This document shows positions 32,146 to 39,518 of a stretch of DNA of 40,006 nucleotides, one piece after another; positions within the stretch are counted from its first letter, which is position 1, and the number at the start of each line of letters is the position of its first letter. The notes under the pieces were generated by a model that ran no database searches, was not told the DNA's origin, and was given only the letters and a program-made list of their open reading frames with translations. Position numbers and translations under genes: made by a program. The DNA comes from JBBSEZ01 sp038239195 (GTDB taxonomy: Bacteria; Planctomycetota; Planctomycetia; Gemmatales; Gemmataceae): positions 1 through 40,006 of the forward strand of contig JBBSEZ010000027.1 of assembly GCA_038239195.1 (NCBI GenBank), read 5' to 3'.

Positions 32146-33249
32146 GTGAACGTTCGCATCATCGCCGCTCCGCCGGGGGAGGCCCCCGAAGAGGTGCGCC
32201 AGGCGTGGATCGGCCTGGAGTTGCCGCTGGCCGCAGGGGAAAAGAAGGCCCGCGCCCTCTTCGCCTCCGGGGCACTCGTCGGCCCGCCCACCCTGCTGGC
32301 CAAGTTGGCGGCCCTGCTGTCGGTCGGCACCCCGATCCAACCGGGGCGTTTGGTTGCTTCGCGCGACGTCCTGACGAGCCTGGCGTCCCTGCTGGTGGGC
32401 CGGTCCGCGAGGGCGCGCGGCTACCTCGTCGAGGCCTCCCAGGCGTTGGCCCTGCTGACCGAGAAGGCGCCCGCAGCCGCGCTGTGGTGGCGCGAATGCG
32501 CGCCCTACGCCTGGGAACCGGGTCGCAAGTTTCTGTTCGACGCGGAGGTCTGCGTTGAAGTGGCCGACAACGCGACCGGCCAGCCGGTCGCCTCGGTCGG
32601 GGCCCCGCCGGTCGCGGCCGTCCGCGCCGGGCGGCCGGAGTGGGTCGGGAACGAGGTTGCAGGCGCCCTGCGCGAGATCTGGCTCGAGGCCAATAGAACG
32701 ATGACCCCGTGGTTGCAAGCTCGGCCCAGGCTCCTGGTGGGGCTGGTGGTGGTGGCCTGCCTGCTGCCCGTCGTCGTGGCCCTCGCCGACTGGTTCGCCA
32801 CCGGCTACGCGGTGGTCGGCCCGTCGGTGGTCGCCGTCGCGGCCTGCCTGTTCGGGATGGTGCTGGCTCGGTTCGTCCTTCGCGCCTGGGACCGCCAGAT
32901 CGAGGCCCTGCGCCGGCAGCCGGGGCCCCCCTTCAGCAAGCCGAACCACGCGGCCGCCGTCTTTTGTTTGGGGTTTTCGGCGATTACCTGCGTGCTCGGC
33001 CTCAATTGCCTGACCATGCCGATCAGGCTCGGCAGGCCCGTCCGCGAAGCCCGCCTCGCTCCGGGGGAACAACGGCCCGGCGCGGCGCGCGGGAGGCCCT
33101 CCGACGGAGGGCGGGCGAGACACACCATCCCGTGGGAGCGCTTGCGCGGTTACCAGTGCGAGATAGCCCCTATCTCACTCTTTTTTGGCGGGATGACCGG
33201 CGTCGTCGGCCTGGGGCTCTTTTCGAGGAAGTGGCCGTCGGCCTCTTAG
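32146..33249 (+). CDS. Membrane protein with N-terminal soluble domain (paralogue A)
   Basis: 367 residues from the GTG at 32146 (GAGG at 32132-32135). The first 190 residues are soluble, beginning VNVRIIAAPPGEAPEEVRQAW, a start that seems to recur in planctomycete proteins but with no known function to my knowledge. Then come membrane helices (LLVGLVVVACLLPVVVALA about 196-214; VVGPSVVAVAACLFGMVLA about 223-241; FCLGFSAITCVLGLNCL; SLFFGGMTGVVGLGLF). The C-terminal half aligns with the next protein (see there). A longer in-frame GTG start at 31972 gives 58 additional non-coding-looking residues. Function unknown; a channel or envelope anchor is possible. It follows the kinase-receiver gene by 177 bases and may share its transcript. 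Confidence 0.65.
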   Translation: MNVRIIAAPPGEAPEEVRQAWIGLELPLAAGEKKARALFASGALVGPPTLLAKLAALLSVGTPIQPGRLVASRDVLTSLASLLVGRSARARGYLVEASQALALLTEKAPAAALWWRECAPYAWEPGRKFLFDAEVCVEVADNATGQPVASVGAPPVAAVRAGRPEWVGNEVAGALREIWLEANRTMTPWLQARPRLLVGLVVVACLLPVVVALADWFATGYAVVGPSVVAVAACLFGMVLARFVLRAWDRQIEALRRQPGPPFSKPNHAAAVFCLGFSAITCVLGLNCLTMPIRLGRPVREARLAPGEQRPGAARGRPSDGGRARHTIPWERLRGYQCEIAPISLFFGGMTGVVGLGLFSRKWPSAS

Positions 33250-33292
33250 TTCCGCGAGATCGGAAGGGAGGCGCTTTCGGGAGGAGGTTGTC

Positions 33293-33994
33293 GTGTTCGT
33301 CCGCTGGCTGCGATCGCGGCCTACCCTCGTTAAGTGTTTGCAGTGGGTTGGCTTCTTGCTCTTTGTCGCCATCGTGCTCGGGGATTTGTTCGTCGGCGGC
33401 TACCGGGCGGTCGGCCCGTCGGTTTTCGGCATCGCGTGCTGCTTGGTCGGGATGATGGTAATCCGATATTTCGTTCTCGACGAGCGATGGAGCGATCGGG
33501 TCGCGGCGTCGGAACTCGTGCCACCTGAGCCGAGCCCATCGAGCAAGGTCGTTGAGCCGGACCAAGGGCCCCCCCTTGTCTTTTTTACCGTGCTGTGGTC
33601 GGTCCTGGGATGTGGCGTCGGCATCATGATGCTGATCTACCCGATGCGATTCGACGTCCCGGAGAACGCTTCGATTGCCTGGACCTTCCCTCCCGGCGAA
33701 CGGCCCGTCAACCGCCCCTTCATCCGGTGGGAGCGAATCCGCTCCGAGCAGTGTATGGCAGCCCCGATTTTGTTGTTCATCGGCGGAATGAGCCTCGCCT
33801 ACACCTATCACCGTTTTTCGTCGTTTTGCCTCTCTCTGCTGAGAGAACCCGGTGCGCGCCGGGGTCGCTCGACACCGCAGGCGGGTGGGAGCGCCGTGAC
33901 CGAGCCGGATCCTTATCCCTTCGCCCTCGTCCTCTTTCTCGGGCTTCTTTTCGTCATCATCGCACTTCGCATGACTGTCTTCCCTGACGTGTGA
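33293..33994 (+). CDS. Membrane protein, paralogue of the preceding gene's C-terminal half
   Basis: 233 residues from a GTG start at 33293, with GAGGAGG at 33281-33287, five bases upstream, which decides it. Four or five hydrophobic segments: WVGFLLFVAIVLGDLF, VGPSVFGIACCLVGMMV, FFTVLWSVLGCGVGIMML, PILLFIGGMSLAYTY and FALVLFLGLLFVIIALRM. It shares with the preceding protein the order AVGPSV...AC.L.GM...R, then YPMRF / MPIRL, then WER.R...C..AP..LF.GGM, so the two are tandem duplicates; this copy lacks the N-terminal soluble domain. Base composition is lower than most of the window. Function unknown. Confidence 0.7.
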   Translation: MFVRWLRSRPTLVKCLQWVGFLLFVAIVLGDLFVGGYRAVGPSVFGIACCLVGMMVIRYFVLDERWSDRVAASELVPPEPSPSSKVVEPDQGPPLVFFTVLWSVLGCGVGIMMLIYPMRFDVPENASIAWTFPPGERPVNRPFIRWERIRSEQCMAAPILLFIGGMSLAYTYHRFSSFCLSLLREPGARRGRSTPQAGGSAVTEPDPYPFALVLFLGLLFVIIALRMTVFPDV

Positions 33995-34035
33995 ATGTGG
34001 TTTGGGATGCCCGAGTTTACGGCCATCATCTCGGC

Positions 34036-34248
34036 GGAACGCGAGCAGTCTGTTCAGGGCAGGCCTCCGAGCAACAACCGATCCGCCTGGCCGTCCGCGC
34101 CCTCGGCCCTGCCCTCCCAAGTTTAGAAGCCCTGCCACGAGCTGCGCCACGCTCCTTGTTGGTTATGGATCAGTCGGTTTTGTCAGGTTCCGTTCTGAAA
34201 AGGGGCCGCCCGCGCAGCATACGAGGGCGCTTTTCCGTGCCTGGGGAA
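34036..34248 (+). repeat. Dispersed repeat, copy 2 (interrupted)
   Basis: The leading part 34036-34125 (GGAACGCGAGC, GCAACAACCGATCCGCC, CCCAAGTTTA) and the core 34197-34248 (GAAAAGGGG ... CAGCATACGAGGG ... TTTCCGTGCCTGGGGAAG) match copy 1. In copy 1 they are separated by one base; here 71 bases (34126-34196) lie between, an insertion or an ancestral segment lost from copy 1. Confidence 0.65.
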
Positions 34249-34345
34249 GAGGGGCCAAGCCGTCCGGCACGATCTGGTGGGCCGCCTGCACGCCGCTCGG
34301 GGGCGAGGCGCTCGGCAACGATTGGTAGTCGGCGGCGGCCCAGGT

Positions 34346-34384
34346 GAGGAGGGGCCCCTTTGCGCGGCCAAGCGGCCCCTCCTC
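34346..34384. repeat. 11-bp perfect hairpin upstream of the ankyrin gene
   Basis: GAGGAGGGGCC (34346-34356) pairs with 34374-34384 around a 17-base loop with the sequence CCCTTTGCGCGGCCAAG. It lies about 210 bases before the ankyrin start and might act in a leader RNA. No T tract follows. Confidence 0.55.
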
Positions 34385-34595
34385 CGTCCCCACAGGAAAG
34401 GGAGGACCACTTCCAGCCTCCCGGTCAACGGCGAGGCCGAGTGGTCACAGTCGGGGGGCGGGCTTACGCCGCTGCCCCCCTCCGCGTGCATCACGGCCGA
34501 TGGCCCCTGCTTCGGTAGGCTATCGGAGAGGGCGCCGGGCAGTTCCCTGCGCCCGGCCAGGAGACGAATGCCCCTCTCGACAAGGAGCCTCTACC

Positions 34596-37500
34596 ATGGA
34601 CCTGCTCGAAGCTGTCCGGGAAGGCGACCTCGCCGCCGTCCGCGCTCGCCTGGCGGCCGGCGCGGACGTCAACGCCGCCGACGAGCACGGGTACACGCCC
34701 CTGATGGCCGCCGCGGGGCGCGGCGACCTCGAGGTGGTGCGCCTGCTGCTCGACGCGGGGGCCGACCTCGCCGCGCGCAATCAGCTCGGCACCACGGCCC
34801 TGCACCAGGCCGCCTCCGAGGCCGGGCACCTGGAGGCCTGCCGTCGCCTGTTTGACGACCCCACATCCAGCGGCGAGCGGGCGTTCGAGGCGATGCGCGT
34901 CCTTCTCGCGGCGGGGGCGGACGTCAACGCCACCGACAAGCGCGGGGCCACGCTCCTCCTGTCCGCGTACCAGAGCGGCTACGACGAGGTGGTCGATTTC
35001 CTGCTGCGCCACGGGGCCGACGTCAACCGCGCCGACAACGAGGGGACCACCCCGCTGATCTACATCTACGCGAGCCGGCCCAAGCCCGTGGACCAGGTCC
35101 GCCGGCTTCTCGAGGCCGGTGCGGACGTCAACGCCGCAACGCGCGCCGGCGAGACGCCGCTGCTGGCCGTCCTGGCCCGCGACTCCGAGGAGGCGGAGGA
35201 GGCCCGCCTGGAGCACGTCGATCTGCTGCTCGCTGCTGGTGCCCGCACCGACGCCGCCTACCGGCACGTCAAGAACACGATCTGCGACGACGTGCAGCCG
35301 CGCGGCACGACCCCGCTGATGTTGGCCGCCGATCGGGGCTCGCTGGGCGTGGTCGAGGCGCTGCTCCAGGCTGGGGCCGGCGTGGACGCGGAAGACCGCC
35401 ACGGGCGAACCGCCCTCGTCCTGGCCGCCCGCAACGGGCACGCCGAGATCGTCGATCGGCTGCGCAGGGCGGGCGCGTCCGGCGACGTGGACGTGCCGCG
35501 CTTTCGCGCCGCCGCCCTGATGAAGGCCGCGTCCGCGGGCGACGTGGCCGAGGTGCGCGCGTTGCTGCAAGCCGGCGTGCCGGTCAACGTCCCCGACCCG
35601 GCCGACGGGGACTTTACGGCCCTGAGCCAGGCGGTCTTCGGCGGCCACGCGGGCGCGGTGGAATTGCTGCTCGAGGCCGGCGCCGATCCCAACGTCCGCC
35701 CCGAGTACCCGCTGCTCGTCACGGCGGCCGGGGAGGGGCACGAGGCGATCGTGCGGGCGCTGCTCCGGGCCGGCGCCCCCGTGCGGGTGAGGGACTGCAA
35801 CGGGCAGACCGCGCTGGAGGCGGCGAGCCTGGCCAACCACTTGTCGGTCGTCCGCGCCTTGCTGGAGGCCGAGGCGCACGGAGGCGACGAGACCCGCTCG
35901 GCGCTTGCCCGGGCCGCGAGCAACGGCCACCTCGGTGTGGTGCGGGCGCTCCTGGAGGCGGGCGCCCTCCCCAACGGAGAGGCCCTGGTGGGGGCCGCGG
36001 GGCAGAAGAACGCCGCCGTCGTCCGGTTGCTCCTGGAGGCGGGGGCGGACGCCAACGCGCGGGAAGGGCCTTCCGGCCAGACCGTCCTCCAGGCGTGCGT
36101 GCAGAAGTGCAGGGGCAAGCCCAAGCCCGGCGGGCGCTTCGACGTCCTCCGGGCCCTGCTGGAGGCGGGGGCGGACGTCAACGCGCCCGGCGAGTGGGGC
36201 AGGACCGCCTTGAACGTGGCCGCCCAGATGCAGCTAACGGACGTGGTCCCGATCCTGCTCGGCGCGGGGGCCGATACGGAGGCGCCGGACGAGGAGGGCA
36301 AGACGCCCCTGATGGCGGCGCTCGGCGACGAGCAATCGGGAAAGCGCCGGCTCGCGACGCTGCGCGCCCTCCTCGCGGGCAAGGCCCGAACCGACGCGCG
36401 GGACCAACGGGGCCAGACGCCCCTGCACCACGCCTTCAAGGCCGACCGCCCAGAGGGTGAGGTGCGCGCGCTGCTGGAGGCCGGCGCGGACGTCAACGCC
36501 GCCGACAACGACGGGCGCACGCCGCTGATGGCGGCCGCCTGGGACGGCTGGCACCATGCGAACGGAGAGGCGGTGCGATTGCTCATCGCGGCGGGGGCCG
36601 ACGTCAACGCCCGCGACGTGGGCGGCCTGACGGCCCTGTCCCTGGCCGCCGAGGTGACTCGCCACAACCCTGGCGCGGAACTGGAGGTCGTCGAGGCCCT
36701 GCGCGGGGGCGGGGCGCGGGACGATGGCCTGCATGAGGTGGCCCTGCGGACCGCCGCCCGCGAGGGCGACCGGGAGCGAGCCCGGGCGCTGCGCGGTGAG
36801 GGCGCCGACGTTCACGGTATCGTCTGGCAGCACGGTTACAGTTCTCGGCCCGCGGGGCCGTTGCCGCCCGGCCAGGCTCGCACGGCCCTGAGCGAAGCCG
36901 TGGCCGCCGGGCACACCGAGATTGTCCGCGACCTGCTGGCCGCCGGCGCGCGGGCCGACCTGCCCAGCGTCAACGACGCCTGGCCGGGCATCTCGCTCCT
37001 GATCCAGGCCGTCTGGGGCGGCCAAGTTGAAATCGTGCAGGCGCTGCTGGCCGCCGGCGCTGACTCGCGGCCGACAGACGCCTTCGGCCGCTCGGCCCTG
37101 ATGTACGCGGCCCGCTCGCGCAACCTGCCGGTCGTCGAGGCCCTGCGCGCGGCGGGGGCACCGCTCGACCCACTGGCGGCCGACTACCTCGCGGTGCTGG
37201 ATTTCCCGGCCGCTGCCGAGGCGCCGGCGTTCCGGCAGTGCCTCGCGGAACTGGCCGAGGCCTGCGGCACGGCACCGCTGCCCGTGGAGGGATTGGAGGG
37301 CGTGACCTGCTTCCGCGTCAACTCCCGGCCGGCGCTGAAGGAGTTGCGCAAGGCCGACCCGGAGATGCACCGCCTCAGCGCCGAGATCACTGCCGAGTCC
37401 CGCACGCTCGCGGAAATCCAGGAGCGCCTGGGCGAGCGCTTCTTCGAGCGCGGCTACAGCCTGGTGCAGACGCGCTTCCGACGCTTCACCGACACGCTCC

Positions 37501-37793
37501 TGGGGCTGTTCCCCACGGCCGATCCGTTCGCGGTGGTCGCGGCGGTCGGCCCGTACAAGAAGGACGACTCGTTGTATGCCGCCGAGTTGCTCCTCGACCT
37601 GCACAGGCTTTGGGCCAGGCAGCCGTTCCGCGTGGTCGGCTGCGCGGCCACATCGATCGACGTCGAGATCGTCTCGCCCGACCGGCCGCAGGGGCTCGAG
37701 GAATTCGGTTTCTCCGTCGCGCCGGTCGAGGGAGCTGGGGCCGAGGGGGGCCAGCCGGCCCGCTGGGGCGGCAACTGCTGGTGGGACGATTGA
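34596..37793 (+). CDS. Giant ankyrin-repeat protein with uncharacterised C-terminal domain
   Basis: 1065 residues. About 24 ankyrin repeats fill residues 1 to about 855, the clearest with the consensus LLLDAGADVNAADEHGYTPL; several carry inserts (SSGERAFEA, GKPKPGGRFD, GWHHANGE). The repeats form a binding surface for other proteins. The last 205 residues are different: an acidic/helical stretch (EIQERLGERFFERGYSL), then a mixed alpha/beta part (FAVVAAVGPYKKDDSLY, FRVVGCAATSIDVEIVSP) and the end RWGGNCWWDD. It might be distantly related to DUF4253 proteins, but this is a low-confidence guess. No signal peptide or membrane helix is visible, so it is likely cytoplasmic. AAGGAG at 34582-34587, eight bases before the ATG at 34596, decides the start over the longer open frame to 34344. 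Confidence 0.85.
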   Translation: MDLLEAVREGDLAAVRARLAAGADVNAADEHGYTPLMAAAGRGDLEVVRLLLDAGADLAARNQLGTTALHQAASEAGHLEACRRLFDDPTSSGERAFEAMRVLLAAGADVNATDKRGATLLLSAYQSGYDEVVDFLLRHGADVNRADNEGTTPLIYIYASRPKPVDQVRRLLEAGADVNAATRAGETPLLAVLARDSEEAEEARLEHVDLLLAAGARTDAAYRHVKNTICDDVQPRGTTPLMLAADRGSLGVVEALLQAGAGVDAEDRHGRTALVLAARNGHAEIVDRLRRAGASGDVDVPRFRAAALMKAASAGDVAEVRALLQAGVPVNVPDPADGDFTALSQAVFGGHAGAVELLLEAGADPNVRPEYPLLVTAAGEGHEAIVRALLRAGAPVRVRDCNGQTALEAASLANHLSVVRALLEAEAHGGDETRSALARAASNGHLGVVRALLEAGALPNGEALVGAAGQKNAAVVRLLLEAGADANAREGPSGQTVLQACVQKCRGKPKPGGRFDVLRALLEAGADVNAPGEWGRTALNVAAQMQLTDVVPILLGAGADTEAPDEEGKTPLMAALGDEQSGKRRLATLRALLAGKARTDARDQRGQTPLHHAFKADRPEGEVRALLEAGADVNAADNDGRTPLMAAAWDGWHHANGEAVRLLIAAGADVNARDVGGLTALSLAAEVTRHNPGAELEVVEALRGGGARDDGLHEVALRTAAREGDRERARALRGEGADVHGIVWQHGYSSRPAGPLPPGQARTALSEAVAAGHTEIVRDLLAAGARADLPSVNDAWPGISLLIQAVWGGQVEIVQALLAAGADSRPTDAFGRSALMYAARSRNLPVVEALRAAGAPLDPLAADYLAVLDFPAAAEAPAFRQCLAELAEACGTAPLPVEGLEGVTCFRVNSRPALKELRKADPEMHRLSAEITAESRTLAEIQERLGERFFERGYSLVQTRFRRFTDTLLGLFPTADPFAVVAAVGPYKKDDSLYAAELLLDLHRLWARQPFRVVGCAATSIDVEIVSPDRPQGLEEFGFSVAPVEGAGAEGGQPARWGGNCWWDD

Positions 37794-37813
37794 CGCGGCG
37801 CAGGATGCCCCAT

Positions 37814-38647
37814 TCAGGGCCCACGATCTCCTCGAGACGCCTCCGGCCCTTCGGTGAAGTGGCCGCACCTGCGGCAGCGGCGGCCGAACGGCCGGGGCTC
37901 GTAGGCGGCGCCCCCCTGATGGTCGCACCCCTCCACCTTGGCCCACAGCCGGGACGACAGGGAGCGCCAATCCGGCCGGCGACCAACCGCCACCGCCAGC
38001 CGCTCGGCCAGGGCCAGGTGCCGCATCGCCTGAGCTCGCATCAATTCCGCGTCTCGGGCTCGCTCCGCGAACGTGGCCGGCCCCGGCGCCGTGCGGCGGA
38101 CCGACGACGCCAGCAGTTCGAGCACGAAGCTACAGCAACGCCACTGCCGCAGCGCCAGGAAGGCGGCGTGCGCGAGACGGACGTAAGCGTGGGACAGGCC
38201 CGGCAGTCGGCCCCACGGGGAAGGGCCTGCCCGCAACTCGATCTTGGCGCGCTCCCGCTCGGGCTCGCCCACCAGCCCGCAGGCGTAGAGCTCTGCCACG
38301 GCCCCCGCGCGCCGAAGCGCCTCTAGCTGCCCTTGCAGGCCGGGGGACGTGCAGTACCTTATTCGGTCGCGCAGCGCCAGCGCGGAGAGCAGCCGCACCG
38401 CCCGGGTGCCGCCGTGCCGCTGCAGGTCCACCAGCGGGCACAACCTCATCAGGTGGGCGCTGCGCATCGCCGGGTCGGCACGCCCGCCGGGGACCGCGAG
38501 GCGCAGGCCATTCAGGACGGCGGTGGCGACCCGAAGCCACGCCCCGCGGGGGTCGTCCCGCTCTTCCAGCCAGTCCGCGTAGACGAGGCGCGTGGCGTCG
38601 TCCTCTGGGGCGGCCGTGAGGGCGGCGACAAAGGAAGCATCTTCCAT
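37814..38647 (-). CDS. TIGR02996 domain-containing protein with C-terminal zinc-ribbon-like motif
   Basis: 277 residues. The N terminus (residues 6-38: VAALTAAPEDDATRLVYADW, LEERDDPRGAWLRV) is the TIGR02996 domain, a short domain common in Gemmata-like planctomycetes and some Myxococcota, with no biochemical role known. The middle is helical with several Cys. The C terminus carries CDHQ...CRRCGHF, a possible zinc-binding pair (C-x-H and C-x2-C-x-H). The start at 38647 has GGGGGGAGG nine bases upstream on minus and begins at the domain; the longer frame to 38734 is unlikely. It converges with the ankyrin gene across 20 bases. Confidence 0.8.
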   Translation of the reverse strand: MEDASFVAALTAAPEDDATRLVYADWLEERDDPRGAWLRVATAVLNGLRLAVPGGRADPAMRSAHLMRLCPLVDLQRHGGTRAVRLLSALALRDRIRYCTSPGLQGQLEALRRAGAVAELYACGLVGEPERERAKIELRAGPSPWGRLPGLSHAYVRLAHAAFLALRQWRCCSFVLELLASSVRRTAPGPATFAERARDAELMRAQAMRHLALAERLAVAVGRRPDWRSLSSRLWAKVEGCDHQGGAAYEPRPFGRRCRRCGHFTEGPEASRGDRGP

Positions 38648-38755
38648 CGCGGTAACCTCCCCCCGACATGATACGTGCGCTGCTCGTACGGTAGCAGTCG
38701 ATGCGACCTGGCGCCTCGTGCCCCACCTCTGCACGCCCCTCCGCTGCGCCGTTCA

Positions 38756-38807
38756 GGAAAAAGGACACGCCGGCGGCATACCGGGCCCGGTTTCCGTGCC
38801 TGGGGGT
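38756..38807 (+). repeat. Dispersed repeat, copy 3 (core only)
   Basis: GGAAAAAGGACACGCC, GCGGCATACCGGG, GGTTTCCGTGCCTGGGG in the same order and orientation as copies 1 and 2. The leading part with GCAACAACCG is absent. It ends 190 bases before the next plus-strand start. Confidence 0.7.
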
Positions 38808-38982
38808 GGGCCGGACGGCCGGCTGCGGGTAAGATGGTCGGGCGCGTGCAGGGACGTTCGACCGGTCCTGGCGGTATCCGGGACAGGTGAGGCCGCTCCA
38901 ATGGACGGGGCCCTGCCGGGTTCTTGTTTGTTTCGGCCCGCGCGCCCCGGTAGGATGAAGGACGAATCGTGGAAGAGGGCCC

Positions 38983-38988
38983 GGAGGG
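38983..38988 (+). promoter_or_regulatory. Ribosome-binding site deciding the small gene's start
   Basis: GGAGGG eight bases before the ATG at 38997, which favours this start over the in-frame ATG at 38955. Confidence 0.6.
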
Positions 38989-38996
38989 TGACGGTC

Positions 38997-39251
38997 ATGT
39001 TCCGCGTTCAGCGCGAGGTCGCGGGCAACACCTGGAAGACCATCTGTAGCAACGCCGACGAGGCGCCCGCGCGGGAGATCTACCTGCGCCAGTTGAAGGT
39101 CAACTTGACCGGGCGCTTCCGCCTGCTGGGGCCGCAAGACAAGGTCCTGGCCGAGGCGCGGGCCCAAAGGCTTTTCGAGCGCTCGGAGCGGGACGCCGAG
39201 GAGCGCCCGTCCACGGACTACGCCGCCCCCGCGCCGCCGCGCCCGACCTGA
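38997..39251 (+). CDS. Small uncharacterised protein
   Basis: 84 residues starting MFRVQREVAGNTWKTI, then NADEAPAREIYLRQLK, LLGPQDKVLAEARAQRLF and a Pro/Ala-rich tail. It has an even mix of beta- and alpha-forming segments; no membrane helix or signal. I do not recognise the family. The start has GGAGGG eight bases upstream. An in-frame ATG at 38955 would add 14 residues (MKDESWKRARRVTV). The upstream dispersed repeat copy suggests shared regulation with the kinase-receiver and ankyrin genes; this is inference. Confidence 0.6.
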   Translation: MFRVQREVAGNTWKTICSNADEAPAREIYLRQLKVNLTGRFRLLGPQDKVLAEARAQRLFERSERDAEERPSTDYAAPAPPRPT

Positions 39252-39338
39252 AAGCGCTGAGGGATGGCGGTCGCCATCCGGAGAAGGTTACGACGAGGTT
39301 CGGGTGTCTCTTTTGCCTGGGGCGTCGGTACTCGCCCA

Positions 39339-39458
39339 GTTGCCCGGGAGCGAGCCCGCTGCCGCGACGACCGGGGCCTCCAGGGCATCGAGGAAGGGGC
39401 GTTCGTGGACGACGAGCCCAGGCCCAGCCAGCAGGCGGCAGCGCGAGTCGATCGAGCG
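39339..39458 (+). pseudogene. Remnant of an ECF sigma factor
   Basis: In the frame of the following kinase remnant, residues VARERARCRDDRG and then DDEPRPSQQAAAR match the linker region of the ECF factor at 15695 (ARHQHAACRDQRL and DAPGPSRQVEAR). Neither a sigma-2 segment upstream nor a sigma-4 segment downstream is found. After this point similarity (RESIERAQLR) seems to continue in another frame, as if by a frameshift. It lies just where a sigma gene would precede its kinase. Short similarity, so moderate confidence. Confidence 0.45.
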
Positions 39459-39518
39459 CGCCCAGCTTCGTCCTCGGGCAGTTCGTCCGGGGCTGTCGTC
39501 CTCGAGGGGAGCCCAGCA

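Larger units (their letters stand above)
33995..34595. other. 600-base intergenic region
   Basis: The longest gap of the window. It holds copy 2 of the dispersed repeat (34036-34248) and an 11-bp hairpin (34346-34384). No gene can be supported: short frames are repeat-derived. The ankyrin gene's ribosome-binding site is at its end (AAGGAG, 34582-34587). Confidence 0.7.
38648..38996. other. Divergent intergenic region with dispersed repeat
   Basis: 349 bases between the TIGR02996 gene (minus) and the small gene at 38997 (plus). It holds the core of the dispersed repeat (38756-38807). I see no other structure and no convincing promoter pair. Confidence 0.65.

Noticed and set aside
30294..38900. 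Recurring minus-strand peptide QARKPAPVC-like across the dispersed repeat copies
   Set aside because: It appears because the DNA repeat is shared; flanking frames do not match and no start signals exist.
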